From NCBI RefSeq assembly GCF_003131185.1, contig NZ_QFFU01000021.1, forward strand, positions 48,493 through 112,492: DNA of 64,000 nucleotides. The letters run 5' to 3'. The notes beneath the pieces were generated by a model. The model had not been told where the DNA came from. It saw nothing but the letters and a program-made list of their open reading frames with translations, and did not search any database. Origin of the DNA: Pseudomonas ovata. Lineage in GTDB: Bacteria > Pseudomonadota > Gammaproteobacteria > Pseudomonadales > Pseudomonadaceae. Made by a program: the position numbers and the translations under genes. Positions 10,401-19,426 of this stretch are shown in pieces (the stretch's first letter is position 1; every line of letters begins with the position of its first letter).

Positions 10401-13018
10401 GGAGCGAACAGAGCGCTGCCATTGTCGGGCTCGAGGCGGATACGGCGCGCCTGCAAAGCCGGACGCGCATGGCCGAAGAGATCTGGACCCACTGGCGCAT
10501 GAACAGTCTGCCCGAACTGCAACGCAGCCCTTACCTGCTGGTCTTGCACACGCAGGCCCTGGAAGATTTTCCGGCGCACCTGCCGGCGTTCTTCTTCGAG
10601 CGAGTCACGCGCATGAGGCTTGAAAACGTGACGGCTCATGCCGCCGGTTCTGCCATGCAGACCTCGACGGCCAGCGGCGAGGTGCTCGAGCGCTTCTTGC
10701 GTCAGTTCTCGAACGTGCAGTCACTCGCCATGCTCCAGAACCCGCTGCCGAGCGGTTTGCAGTCACGCTTTCCCGACCTGCTGGAGCGGGTGGTGCGCAG
10801 CCTGCCGCAACTGACCGAACTGGGCCTGCCCCATCAGGGCATGTTGCTCAGCCAGGCGCAGCTGGATGTCCTGCAAGGCCTGCCCCACCTGCGCAGCCTG
10901 GACCTGTCCGGCAACCGTTTCAGCCCGTTCCAGTCGCTGGACCTGAGCTGGCTGCACGTCGACCGACTGGTGCTGGAGCGGACCGGCCTGGATCGCTGGC
11001 CCGCCTGGCTCGATCAGTTGGTTCCGGCCCGGGTCCGTGAGCTATCACTGGCTCACAATCAGATCAGCACCTTGCCGCAGGCCGTGCTGGACAATGCGCC
11101 GGCCCTGCTGCATCGCAGCCATATCGACCTGCGTGGCAACCCGCTGTCCGAAGGCACACGGCTGTGCGCCTGGCTGGGCGAACAGGCGGGCGATATGTCG
11201 TTGCGTTTCACCCTGGACATGCCCTCCTCAATGCAGCCAAACCTGGACAGAATGCTCGAAGAGCGCCACGCCCTGGTCGAGGCCATCGAGGGCTGGGTAG
11301 GCGCTTCCAGCTCGAACAGACCATTGAACGCGCAGCGCATTGCAGATCGCCAGCGCATTGGCGAGGCACTGCTTGACTACTGGCATGCCTATTCGCTGGG
11401 CACCGACCTAGACCCGCTGGTGCTGGAGTCGATCGACCTGGCGGACTTTCCTCGCCGCCTGCCGGCCTTCATGGGCAGCCGTGTGCGGGCATTGCACCTC
11501 AACCAGGTCAATGCCACCGTCGAGCAACTGGACGAACTGATCAGGCGTTTTCCGCGGCTGTCGATGTTCCAGCTCAACGGGCATGTCACGCCCTTGGTGC
11601 AATTGCCTCGCGCCCTGAGTGAGCTGCGCGAACTCAACACGCTGGGCCTGATCGACCAGGGCCTGAACGTAGACCAGTCGACCGTGGATTTCCTGGCCCG
11701 CCTGCCCGCACTGGAAATGCTGGAACTGGATGGCAACCGGCTGGGCGAGATTCATGATGTATCGGGCCTGCGTACCGGTTGCCTGCGCTGGCTGTCGCTG
11801 CGCAATACCGACCTGCAACACTGGCCGCAATGGATCCTGGATCTGCTGCCTGATCCACTGGAGGCCCTGATCCTGAGCAACAACCGGTTGCAGGACATTC
11901 CTGAAAGCTTGCTGGCCAATCCACGCAGCGATCATCAACACTGCGATATCAACCTGCTGGGCAACCCGCTGTCCCAGGAGCACATGCTGCGTGCCCATGT
12001 CTCGGAAGCCTATAACCGCACCTATTCGTTCCTGATGGACGTGTCGGAGGACATCCGCAGTATTTCCTGGCACGAACCGCATGACTCCGATTCCGATTCC
12101 GGGTCGGAATCTGACGGCTCCGGTCATCGCCATGGCGCGGCCAGGGCGCGTGACCCAGAGCCGCCGGTGGTCGGGCCCTGGCAAGGCGAGGACAGCGCCA
12201 TCGCCACGGTGCGCGCAGCGACCTGGGAACGGCTGGCCGGCCACCCCGACAGCCGCCAGTTGCTGGACATGGTCGGCCAGTTGCGTCATACCGCCGACTA
12301 CCGCAAGCCCGGCAGTCGTACCCAACTGATCGACCGCGTCTGGCGTGTGCTGGACGCGGCCGACCAGGACCCGGCACTGCGGGCCACCCTCGATGCAATG
12401 GCCGAGGAGCCACTGCGTCTGCTCAGCCATGACGAGACATGCCCGGATGGCGTCATCCTGGAGTTCAACCAGATGGAGGTGATGGTCTTCACCGGCCAGG
12501 CGCTGCGCGACCTGCCTGGCAACCCTGGCAGCGCACCGCTGCTGCAACTGGCTCGCCGGCTGTATCGCCTGCAGGCACTGGACGATATAGCCCGTGCACA
12601 GGCAGGTGATCGTGATGAGGCCGAAGTGCGCCTGGCTTATCGCCTGCGTTGGGCACAACGGCTGGAACTGCCGGTGCCCCCGCAGCATATGCTGTATCAG
12701 GTGCACGCCGAGCTGCGTCCGGGCGAGCTGGACAGCGCTCTGGCGCAAGTCATGGCCGGCGAGCAAGGCGACGCGTTCCTGCAGTTTGCCGCCAGCCAGC
12801 GATTCTGGACCGACTGGCTGCGCGAGCACTACGCCGAGCGCTTCGAACACCTGGAGCAAGGCTACCGCGACAGCCTGATGGTGCTGACTGAAACGGTCGA
12901 AAGCCTCAATGACCCGGCCTTCGGACAGGGCGCTCAGGATTTGCAGCGCCAGCATGAGCATGACCAGCAGGTGCTGATCAAGGCGCTGACCAACCGCGAG
13001 GCGGCGCCCAGGCCCTGA
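7451..13018 (+). CDS. DUF6543/LRR protein with C-terminal NEL-type E3 ubiquitin ligase domain
   Basis: A 1855-residue protein starting at MDMTVPAAD (ATG 7451, weak ribosome-binding site). The N-terminal two-thirds resembles the DUF6543 'dermonecrotic toxin' region of Pseudomonas proteins (HVPQWLRQAPASTHAALR onward) and contains a hydrophobic stretch near residues 440-470 (NTLNVAAFAVPVLGEIMLAA). Leucine-rich repeats occur in two blocks, about residues 1065-1260 and 1330-1510, with units such as LRSLDLSGN and LEALILSNNRLQDIPESLL. An acidic Ser/Asp linker at about 1545-1560 leads into a NEL domain. There the C-x-D signature of IpaH/SspH ligases is present as TCPDG, with the catalytic Cys at about residue 1664. 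Family knowledge says NEL proteins transfer ubiquitin inside eukaryotic host cells after secretion. No secretion genes are nearby, so delivery and target are unknown. Residues 1004 onward and 1300 onward look like a tandem duplication. Confidence 0.88.
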   Translation: MDMTVPAADTLPALHQHLIDPHVPQWLRQAPASTHAALRLASRRAMDLPWLAAGRTALPEVVERLQAQSARHHDLQQRIAPLLERLGTLQGFAEPRLVNGIKARFGLEVDVRTTHLLHASHARTDTSFMGAAKDPLIEANRALKAAIRPLLDAALQNFQVADTEPGAMDESAALKARVFDSYQVLGPTVSGTPVAIAAHEFAALARLLDLGGQYQAHIDQVFTAQGAEDLQAFTRSTLLLELHIARLQRRVDADTYQAVLALVQDLPAASLDGQLLVCSTLRLWDVELDGILLIGKDRDLANTVEPVLVYIPDDPVMPLRGYPSTAAFHDALRQRLLSQDYADFFSRFIPARHRSRIVDTLHRHLYPSVMRADGNHQQWLEQFADPQARLHLSESRLSGPLFETLYKRKLAFIKDNARVQGVPTADQDLRSVDERLAWWRDLALNTLNVAAFAVPVLGEIMLAATAAQLGYEVFEGIESWTRGEQDQALGYLVDVIENLAMTAALGSALAEGGRLPAIEAPEPMRPLRPVTLPDGRTRLWKPDLTPFAHDIVLPAGLTPDASGLVPYQGKRWLVLDGQHYSVQPGAGGLGHVLEHPHKAGGYRPALRHNGDRAWLHELDQPGQMQGLTLVRRLGYDAQTYPDALMRDILTTCDLPDSVLRQALNDHQRPPALLADTAERFRLAHALANDGERFQRRYLALQTTDDVAVQALQAQLPAPLPKPVAEEILAQASAGERAHLIDGAGVPLRLAEEARLYRQQVRLARAYEGLYLSVAANPDTDRLALHSLEYLPGWSANVRLEVRDGHFHGPLSDSIGAETAPVRKVLVRYPDGYEPRDADNLHLDGRDTLFAAILHALPDAQRQALGVAHVSQGADLQALIRQRPLPRRQARSALGMQPVKPGFRSPMRLADGRIGYPLSGRGHPDWAFTRESLVDKIRLLEFEDFYPEDLYEQLLKLGLDHAQIDARLNTLLDEQMALRASLARWSEQSAAIVGLEADTARLQSRTRMAEEIWTHWRMNSLPELQRSPYLLVLHTQALEDFPAHLPAFFFERVTRMRLENVTAHAAGSAMQTSTASGEVLERFLRQFSNVQSLAMLQNPLPSGLQSRFPDLLERVVRSLPQLTELGLPHQGMLLSQAQLDVLQGLPHLRSLDLSGNRFSPFQSLDLSWLHVDRLVLERTGLDRWPAWLDQLVPARVRELSLAHNQISTLPQAVLDNAPALLHRSHIDLRGNPLSEGTRLCAWLGEQAGDMSLRFTLDMPSSMQPNLDRMLEERHALVEAIEGWVGASSSNRPLNAQRIADRQRIGEALLDYWHAYSLGTDLDPLVLESIDLADFPRRLPAFMGSRVRALHLNQVNATVEQLDELIRRFPRLSMFQLNGHVTPLVQLPRALSELRELNTLGLIDQGLNVDQSTVDFLARLPALEMLELDGNRLGEIHDVSGLRTGCLRWLSLRNTDLQHWPQWILDLLPDPLEALILSNNRLQDIPESLLANPRSDHQHCDINLLGNPLSQEHMLRAHVSEAYNRTYSFLMDVSEDIRSISWHEPHDSDSDSGSESDGSGHRHGAARARDPEPPVVGPWQGEDSAIATVRAATWERLAGHPDSRQLLDMVGQLRHTADYRKPGSRTQLIDRVWRVLDAADQDPALRATLDAMAEEPLRLLSHDETCPDGVILEFNQMEVMVFTGQALRDLPGNPGSAPLLQLARRLYRLQALDDIARAQAGDRDEAEVRLAYRLRWAQRLELPVPPQHMLYQVHAELRPGELDSALAQVMAGEQGDAFLQFAASQRFWTDWLREHYAERFEHLEQGYRDSLMVLTETVESLNDPAFGQGAQDLQRQHEHDQQVLIKALTNREAAPRP

Positions 13019-13033
13019 CCGGCCCTGACCGGG

Positions 13034-13771
13034 TTACTGGGCCTGGCGGACCTGGGCTTCCAGCTCGCGAAGCAGGCCCGCGTCCAGCTTCAACTGGCGC
13101 GCCAACTCTTCCAGGTAGGCGCGCTCCATGAAGTGCTCCTGGTCGACCATGACCAGACTGGCAATGTACATCTCGGCCGCCATTTCCGGTGTACGTGCCG
13201 CGCGGGCCACTTCGGCCGGATCAAGCGGCTTGTCCAGTTCGGCATGCAGCCATTGCTGGAAATGACGATCATCGTTGAGCTTGACGAACTCGCCTTCGAT
13301 CAGTTGCCGCTCGCGGTCGTCGACATGGCCATCGGCCTTGGCCGCCGCCACCAGCGCCCGCAGGATCGCCAGGCTATGCTCTTCGGCCTGGTCATCGGGC
13401 AGCCGGTCGATGGTCTGCGGCTCGCGCTGCCCGGCCTGGCCCTGGCTGGCCTGCCAGTTGTTGTAGGCCTTGTAGGCAATCACGCCCAGGGCCGCCAGGC
13501 CACCATAGGTCAATACCTTGCCGCCCATGCCACGGGCGCCCTTGCCCCTGAGCAAGCCCATGGCCCCGGCCGCCAGCGCCCCGCTGCCCGCCCCGGAAAG
13601 CAGGCCCCCCAGACCGCCGGACGATGACTTGCCGCCCCCGAGCAGGCTGCCCAGGCCACCGGCCAGGCCGCCGCTGCCGGAGCGATGCTTGCCCGGCTTG
13701 CCGCTGACTTTATCCTGCAGCATCTGCTGCCCCGACTTGAGCAATTGATCGAGTAAACCGCGCGTATTCAT
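13034..13771 (-). CDS. DUF533/TerB-like inner-membrane protein
   Basis: A 245-residue protein. Residues 1-90 are Gly/Ser-rich (GGLAGGLGSLLGGGK) with one likely membrane-spanning or membrane-associated segment (GGKVLTYGGLAALGVIAYKAY). The C-terminal 130 residues form the acidic helical TerB-like domain (LRALVAAAKADGHVDDRERQLI), the hallmark of DUF533/YebE proteins. These are inner-membrane proteins of unknown function, sometimes linked to envelope or metal stress. It converges with the NEL gene, with a 15-base gap. Confidence 0.82.
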   Translation of the reverse strand: MNTRGLLDQLLKSGQQMLQDKVSGKPGKHRSGSGGLAGGLGSLLGGGKSSSGGLGGLLSGAGSGALAAGAMGLLRGKGARGMGGKVLTYGGLAALGVIAYKAYNNWQASQGQAGQREPQTIDRLPDDQAEEHSLAILRALVAAAKADGHVDDRERQLIEGEFVKLNDDRHFQQWLHAELDKPLDPAEVARAARTPEMAAEMYIASLVMVDQEHFMERAYLEELARQLKLDAGLLRELEAQVRQAQ

Positions 13772-13871
13772 CTGAAATACCTTCGAACCTGAACTGGATG
13801 GTTGATTGACAAAAAACCCGCCGCTAAGTCCCGTGTGCCCCTCTGGCTGTGTGATTCGGAATGTTTCAGGT

Positions 13872-14160
13872 CAGCTGTGGCAAGGCAGCTCTGCTGGCGA
13901 TGGCGGTGTGACAGGCGCAGCAGGTGTATAGGCCTTGCTGGCCTCATCGTCGGATCGCCGCCCGGGGCAGAGCCCCCTCCCACCAGATTGATGTCGCCCA
14001 GAATATCGGGCCTGGCACCGGACTGTGGGAGGCGGCTTGCCGGCGATGGCTGTGTGATAGGCGCAGCAGGTGTATAGGCCTTGCCGGCAAGCCGCCGCCC
14101 ACAGGTTTGATGAGCGCCCCGGATCTTGTGCCAGGCACAAGACCTTGGGAGGCAGCTGTC
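13872..14160. repeat. Intergenic repeat cluster (tandem Pseudomonas repeat units)
   Basis: This gene-poor stretch carries at least two diverged copies of a unit built around 'GGCGGCTTGCCGGCGATGGC' and 'GGCGCAGCAGGTGTATAGGCC', at about 13880-13935 and 14030-14080. The arms between them are complementary (cggcttgccgg with ccggcaagccg). A related cluster occurs at 39362-39600. Open frames through it (for example 13768-14349 on the minus strand) are repeat artefacts. Confidence 0.75.
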
Positions 14161-14287
14161 AAAATGTCGTACGACAAGGTGCAACCCTTGCCGGCCTGTG
14201 TGGTCAATCCCTCGAACCTTCCATGACGTTCGCCGAAAAGCCGTTCTGGTCCAACCGTCACCCATCTTTGCAAGGGAGCTGCTGCAC

Positions 14288-16378
14288 GTGACATCAAGCA
14301 CTGGTTTTCCCGTCGGCAATAGCGAGGCGGCGCGGGTCATCCGGCACAAGGACTGGAGTCAAACCTCGCTGGGCCCTGCCGATCAGTGGCCGGGTGCACT
14401 GAAAACGGCGCTGCACCTGATGCTCGATTCCCCGGTGTCGATGTACCTGATCTGGGGACCGGACCTGCTGTTTTTCCATAATGATGCCTACACCCCGATT
14501 CTTGGACCGCGCACCGAGGGTGCCATAGGCATGCCTATTGCGGTGCTGTGGTCCGATGTATGGGATCAGGTCAGGCCGATGGCCGAAAATGCCCTGGCCG
14601 GCGAAACCTTTCAGGCCAATGACCTGCCGCTGACCATGGCGCGTTATGGAGAGCCTGAGCAGACCTGGTGGACGTTCTGTTTCTCGCCCCTGCGCGACGA
14701 GCACGGCCAGGTGCACGGGGTGTTCTGCTGCACCAATGAAACCACCCGCAACGTGCTGGACCGTCAGGCGCTCCAGGCTGGCGAGCTGCAGCGCCAGGCA
14801 CTGATCGAGGATCTGGTGCGCCTGGAACGTCGCCAGACTGCCCGCCTTGAACAACGCACCATGGAGCTGGACACCTTTTGGGAGATGTCACCTGACCTGC
14901 TGGCGATCGTCGACTTCAATGGCTGCTTCCAGCGTGTCAATCCAGCCTGGAGCGCTCTGCTGGGCCTTGAGGCCGAAGAACTGATCGGCACCTCGATCAC
15001 CGACAGACTGCACCCCGACGATGTCGAGCCCTCCCGCCACGCCCTGGCCCACGCCCAGAACCTTGAGCTGCCACTGTTCGAAAACCGCTACCAACACCGG
15101 GACGGCAGCTATCGCTGGTTCGGCTGGACGGCCGCGCCTGGCAGAGGCCTGATCTTTGCGCTGGGCAAGCACATGACCGAGGAAAAGCAACGGGCCGAGG
15201 CGCTGCGAGCCACCGAAGAAGCCCTGCGCCAGTCACAGAAAATGGAAGCCGTCGGGCAACTGACCGGTGGTCTGGCGCATGACTTCAACAATCTGCTGAT
15301 GGGCGTGACCGGCAATATCGAATTGCTGCAAATGCGCATCAACCAGGGCCGCTTTGACGACCTGGGGCGTTATATCACCGGCTCCCTGGAGTCCTCGCGG
15401 CGGGCGGCAGCCCTGACGCACCGGTTGCTGGCGTTTTCCCGGCGCCAGACCCTGGCCCCGCGACCGACCAATATCGATGCGCTGGTCCAGGGCATGGCCG
15501 AGCTGGTGCAGCGCACCGTAGGGCCGGCCATCGACATGCAGGTGTCGACCACCCCCGGCCTGTGGTCCACGCAGGTAGACCCCAATCAACTGGAAAACGC
15601 CCTGCTCAATCTGTGCAACAACGCCCGGGATGCCATGCCTGATGGCGGCCGGTTGCTGATCGAGACAGGTAACCTGCCGCTGGACCCGGTGCTGGCCGAG
15701 CAGCACGAACTGCCGCCTGGCCAGTATGTGGCCTTGTGCGTCAGCGACACCGGGACCGGCATGTCGCCGGAGATCATCGGCCGCGCCTTCGATCCGTTCT
15801 TCACCACCAAGCCATTGGGCATGGGCACCGGGCTGGGTTTGTCAATGATCTACGGTTTTGCACGGCAATCGGGCGGCGATGTAAGGATTGTCTCCACGCC
15901 GGGGCTGGGCTCGAAGGTCAGCATCTACCTGCCTGTGGTGCAAGACGCACTGGCCCCTGAGCCGGCCACCGAAGCCTTGTCGGCCGGGCAGGCTCACTCG
16001 GGCAGTGGCGAAATGGTGCTGGTGGTGGATGACGAACCGGCCGTGCGCCAGCTGATGAGCGAGGTGCTGGTGGACCTGGGCTATGCGGTCTTGCAGGCCG
16101 AGCATGGCGCGGCGGCCTTGAAGGTGTTGCATCAACACCCGGCCGTTCAGTTGCTGGTCACGGATGTCGGTCTGCCAGGCGGCATGAACGGCCGGCAACT
16201 GGCCGATGCCGCGCGGCTACTGAACCCCGGTTTGTGCGTGCTGTTCGTCACCGGCTATGCCGAAAGTGCGGCATTGACCTACGACACACTGGGCAGCGGC
16301 ATGCATGTGCTGACAAAACCGTTTTCGATTGCCACCTTGAATGGCTGCATTGCTCAATTGCGCACTTCGGATGCCTGA
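14288..16378 (+). CDS. Hybrid sensor histidine kinase (PAS-PAS-HisKA-HATPase-REC)
   Basis: A 696-residue soluble signalling protein. The GTG at 14288 has AAGGGAG 9-10 bases upstream; the longer open frame back to 14126 runs into the repeats. In order: an N-terminal PAS-like sensor domain (about 20-150), a short coiled coil, a second PAS domain (about 200-310), an H-box with GGLAHDFNNLL (about 330), and a HATPase domain with N-box NALLNLCNNARDAM, G1 DTGTGMSPE and G2 GTGLGLSM. The C-terminal receiver (VLVVDDEPAVR, phospho-Asp in LLVTDVGLPGG, Lys in LTKPF) completes it. No membrane segment is seen, so the signal is probably cytoplasmic. No partner response regulator is adjacent. Confidence 0.9.
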   Translation: MTSSTGFPVGNSEAARVIRHKDWSQTSLGPADQWPGALKTALHLMLDSPVSMYLIWGPDLLFFHNDAYTPILGPRTEGAIGMPIAVLWSDVWDQVRPMAENALAGETFQANDLPLTMARYGEPEQTWWTFCFSPLRDEHGQVHGVFCCTNETTRNVLDRQALQAGELQRQALIEDLVRLERRQTARLEQRTMELDTFWEMSPDLLAIVDFNGCFQRVNPAWSALLGLEAEELIGTSITDRLHPDDVEPSRHALAHAQNLELPLFENRYQHRDGSYRWFGWTAAPGRGLIFALGKHMTEEKQRAEALRATEEALRQSQKMEAVGQLTGGLAHDFNNLLMGVTGNIELLQMRINQGRFDDLGRYITGSLESSRRAAALTHRLLAFSRRQTLAPRPTNIDALVQGMAELVQRTVGPAIDMQVSTTPGLWSTQVDPNQLENALLNLCNNARDAMPDGGRLLIETGNLPLDPVLAEQHELPPGQYVALCVSDTGTGMSPEIIGRAFDPFFTTKPLGMGTGLGLSMIYGFARQSGGDVRIVSTPGLGSKVSIYLPVVQDALAPEPATEALSAGQAHSGSGEMVLVVDDEPAVRQLMSEVLVDLGYAVLQAEHGAAALKVLHQHPAVQLLVTDVGLPGGMNGRQLADAARLLNPGLCVLFVTGYAESAALTYDTLGSGMHVLTKPFSIATLNGCIAQLRTSDA

Positions 16379-16414
16379 CGGCAAGGGCCTGCGCCTGCCC
16401 TTGCCGCCGGCCGG

Positions 16415-17521
16415 TCAATCGCGCAGGTCAGACTCGTGGATCGGCTGGTCGCGATGGGTGGCACGCTGGTATTGAGCCGGCCAGACGGCCTGGCGGCTGC
16501 CCAGGTCATCGTCGGCATGCAGCGCCCAGTACGGGTCGCGCAACAGCTCACGGGCCAGCAGGATGATGTCGGCCTGGCCGGTGCGCAGGATATGCTCGGC
16601 CTGGGCCGGCTCGGTAATCATGCCCACGGTGCCGGTGGCGATGTCCGACTCCTTGCGGATGCGTTCGGCGAAGCGGGTCTGGTAGCCAGGCCCCACCGGA
16701 ATCTCGGCGTGCACCGAGGTGCCGCCAGACGACACGTCGATCAGATCGACGCCCAGAGCCTTGAGCCGGCGCGCCAGCTCGACGGTTTCGTCCGGGTTCC
16801 AGCCATCCTCGACCCAGTCGGTGGCCGACACCCGCACAAACAGCGGCAACTCGGCCGGCCAGACATCGCGCATGGCGGCGGTCACCTGCAGCGTCAGGCG
16901 GATACGGTTTTCAAACGAGCCACCGTACTGATCGGTGCGCCGGTTGCTCAACGGTGACAGGAACTGATGCAGCAGATAGCCATGTGCGGCATGCACCTCG
17001 ACCACCTTGAAGCCGGCGGTCAGGGCACGCCGGGTGGCCGCGACAAACGCGTCGATGACATCCTGGATGTCGCTTTCACTCAATGGCTGCGGAACGCTGT
17101 GCTCAGGGTCGAAGGCAATCGCCGACGGACCACGCGGGGTCCAGCCGCCCTCTTCGATCGGCACGTTGCCATGCTTGCCCAGCCAGGGTCGCCAGGTACT
17201 GGCCTTGCGCCCGGCATGGGCCAGCTGGATGGCTGGCACCGCGCCCTGAGCGCTGATGAAGCGGGTGATGCGCTGCAGAGGCTCAATCTGCTCGTCATGC
17301 CACAGCCCGAGGTCCTGCGGCGTGATACGGCCATCGGCAGTGACGGCCGTGGCCTCGGTGAAGACCAGCCCGGCACCGCCGACTGCTCGGCTGCCGAGGT
17401 GGACCAGATGCCAGTCGTTGGCCAGCCCGTCGACGCTGGAGTACTGGCACATCGGCGAAACCGCAATGCGATTGGGCAGTTGCAGTTGGCGCAAGGTATA
17501 GGGTTCTAGCAGCAGACTCAT
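16415..17521 (-). CDS. xenA: NADH:flavin oxidoreductase, xenobiotic reductase XenA type
   Basis: A 368-residue Old Yellow Enzyme of the YqjM/XenA class: an FMN-binding TIM barrel that reduces activated alkenes, quinones and nitro compounds using NAD(P)H. Visible features are LPNRIAVSPMCQYSS with the redox-tuning Cys near residue 25, QLAHAGRKAS, the active-site His pair region EVHAAHGYLLHQF, and NRRTDQYGGS. The C-terminus has the phosphate-binding region GMITEPAQAEHILRTGQAD and the ARELLRDPYW motif. The ATG at 17521 is preceded by GAGAGG. It converges with the histidine kinase gene and lies upstream of, but 170 bases from, recJ's 3' end. Confidence 0.9.
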   Translation of the reverse strand: MSLLLEPYTLRQLQLPNRIAVSPMCQYSSVDGLANDWHLVHLGSRAVGGAGLVFTEATAVTADGRITPQDLGLWHDEQIEPLQRITRFISAQGAVPAIQLAHAGRKASTWRPWLGKHGNVPIEEGGWTPRGPSAIAFDPEHSVPQPLSESDIQDVIDAFVAATRRALTAGFKVVEVHAAHGYLLHQFLSPLSNRRTDQYGGSFENRIRLTLQVTAAMRDVWPAELPLFVRVSATDWVEDGWNPDETVELARRLKALGVDLIDVSSGGTSVHAEIPVGPGYQTRFAERIRKESDIATGTVGMITEPAQAEHILRTGQADIILLARELLRDPYWALHADDDLGSRQAVWPAQYQRATHRDQPIHESDLRD

Positions 17522-17691
17522 GGCGACCTCTCAGATTGACAGTCAGGCGTCCAGCGCTCCTGAACGGGGGCGGAAAAACCCGATACGCAGGTCAGGCGAG
17601 GCGGTGATCACCTTCACAACCTGCCCGGCAATGCGCAGCGGCTTTGCCTTTTTCTACACAGACTAGTCGACAATCCAAGGGCGCACAGCGT

Positions 17692-19398
17692 TCAACGCGG
17701 TGCAATATGCGTGACCAGCAGTTGCACCGTTTCGTTGCCGCGAAACTCGTTCAGGTCCAGCCGGTAGGCCACTTCGACCCAGCGAATGGTGGGGTCTGGC
17801 CAGACGTCGCGGTCCACGCCAAAAGCGATGCCATCCAGGCGCAGGCTGCCGCATTCGGTCTTGAGTACCATCTTCAGGTGCCGCTCGCCCACCACACGCT
17901 GCTCGACCAGCTCAAAGACCCCATGAAACAGCGGCTCGGGAAAATGCTGGCCCCAGGGACCGGCATTGCGCAGTGCGCGGGCCAGTTCCAGGTGAAACTC
18001 TTCCACCGCCAGGGTGCCATCGGACAACAACCGGCCGGTCAGGTCGTCTTCGGTCAATTGCCGACGCACTTCCAGGTCGAAGGCCTCGGTGAAGGCCGCC
18101 AGATTGGCCTCGGGCAGTGACAGGCCGGCGGCCATGGCATGCCCGCCGAACTTGCTGATCAGGTCCGGATGGCGGGCCGCTACCGCATCCAGCGCGTCAC
18201 GGATATGAAAGCCGGGCACTGAGCGGGCCGAGCCTTTGAGCAGTCCGTCGCCGGCGCTGGCAAAGGCAATGGCCGGGCGGTGATAGCGCTCCTTGAGGCG
18301 CGAGGCCAGGATACCGATCACGCCCTGGTGCCAGTCCGGCTCGAACAGGCACAGGCCGAACGGCATGGATTCCACCGGCAGGTCCTGCAACTGCGCCAGG
18401 GCTTCGCGCTGCATGCCTTGCTCGATGCTCTTGCGGTCCTGGTTGAGTTCATCCAGTTGCACGGCCATTTCCCGCGCCAGCACCGGGTCATCGCACAACA
18501 GGCATTCGATGCCCAGGCTCATGTCGTCCAGGCGACCGGCTGCATTCAGGCGCGGACCAATGATGAAGCCCAGGTCGGTGGAGGTGATGCGTGATGGATC
18601 GCGCCGGGCCACTTCAAGGATCGCGCGCAGGCCGGGCCGGGCACGACCGGCGCGAATACGCATCAGGCCCTGGTGCACCAGGATGCGGTTGTTGGCATCC
18701 AGTGGCACCACGTCGGCGACGCTGCCCAGCGCCACCAGGTCGAGCAATTCGCCCAGGTTAGGCGGCTTCTGCTCGAACCAGCCCAGTTCGCTCAGGCGCG
18801 CACGCAGGGCAATCAGGACATAGAAAATGACCCCGACGCCGGCCAGGGACTTGCTCGGGAAGGTGCAGCCCGGCTGGTTGGGATTGACGATGGCATCGGC
18901 GGCCGGCAGCTCATGGCCAGGCAGGTGGTGGTCGGTGACCAATACCTTGAGCCCTGCGGCCTTGGCCGCTGCCACGCCCTCGACACTGGAAATACCGTTA
19001 TCGACGGTCATCAGCAGTTGCGGAGTACGTTGCAGCGCCACGCTGACGATTTCCGGGGTCAGGCCGTAGCCGAATTCGAACCGGTTGGGCACCAGGTAGT
19101 CAACGTGTGCCGCCCCCATCAGCCGCAGGCCCAGCACACCGACGGTACTGGCCGTGGCGCCGTCGGCATCGAAGTCACCGACGATGAGGATTCGCTGGCG
19201 CTGCTGCAGGGCTTCGACCAGCAATTGCACCGCCGCCTCGATGCCCTTGAGCTGCTGCCAGGGAATCAGCCGCGCCAGGCCCTTGTCCAGTTCCTCGGCC
19301 GAGGCCACGCCGCGAGAGGCGTACAGGCGGGTGAGCAAGGGCGGCAGGTCGCCGAGCAAGGGCAAAGGATGAGGCAGTGGGCGGTGTTCGATGCGCAT
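17692..19398 (-). CDS. recJ: Single-stranded-DNA-specific exonuclease RecJ
   Basis: A 568-residue full-length RecJ, a 5'-to-3' ssDNA exonuclease in recombination and mismatch repair. DHH-family motifs are clear: GDFDADGATAS (motif I), TVDNGISS (motif II), VTDHHLPG (motif III, the DHH), and GPRLNAAGRLDD. The DHHA1 part (SKFGGHAMAAGLSL) and the C-terminal OB-like domain follow. The gene sits 28 bases downstream of yaeQ on the same strand, so the two are probably co-transcribed. Confidence 0.95.
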   Translation of the reverse strand: MRIEHRPLPHPLPLLGDLPPLLTRLYASRGVASAEELDKGLARLIPWQQLKGIEAAVQLLVEALQQRQRILIVGDFDADGATASTVGVLGLRLMGAAHVDYLVPNRFEFGYGLTPEIVSVALQRTPQLLMTVDNGISSVEGVAAAKAAGLKVLVTDHHLPGHELPAADAIVNPNQPGCTFPSKSLAGVGVIFYVLIALRARLSELGWFEQKPPNLGELLDLVALGSVADVVPLDANNRILVHQGLMRIRAGRARPGLRAILEVARRDPSRITSTDLGFIIGPRLNAAGRLDDMSLGIECLLCDDPVLAREMAVQLDELNQDRKSIEQGMQREALAQLQDLPVESMPFGLCLFEPDWHQGVIGILASRLKERYHRPAIAFASAGDGLLKGSARSVPGFHIRDALDAVAARHPDLISKFGGHAMAAGLSLPEANLAAFTEAFDLEVRRQLTEDDLTGRLLSDGTLAVEEFHLELARALRNAGPWGQHFPEPLFHGVFELVEQRVVGERHLKMVLKTECGSLRLDGIAFGVDRDVWPDPTIRWVEVAYRLDLNEFRGNETVQLLVTHIAPR

Positions 19399-19426
19399 GG
19401 GTTTCCCGGGGTCTGTAAACAGGTGA

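Noticed and set aside
13768..14349. Minus-strand frame of 193 codons
   Set aside because: It runs through the intergenic repeat cluster and into the 5' end of the histidine kinase gene; no family resemblance.
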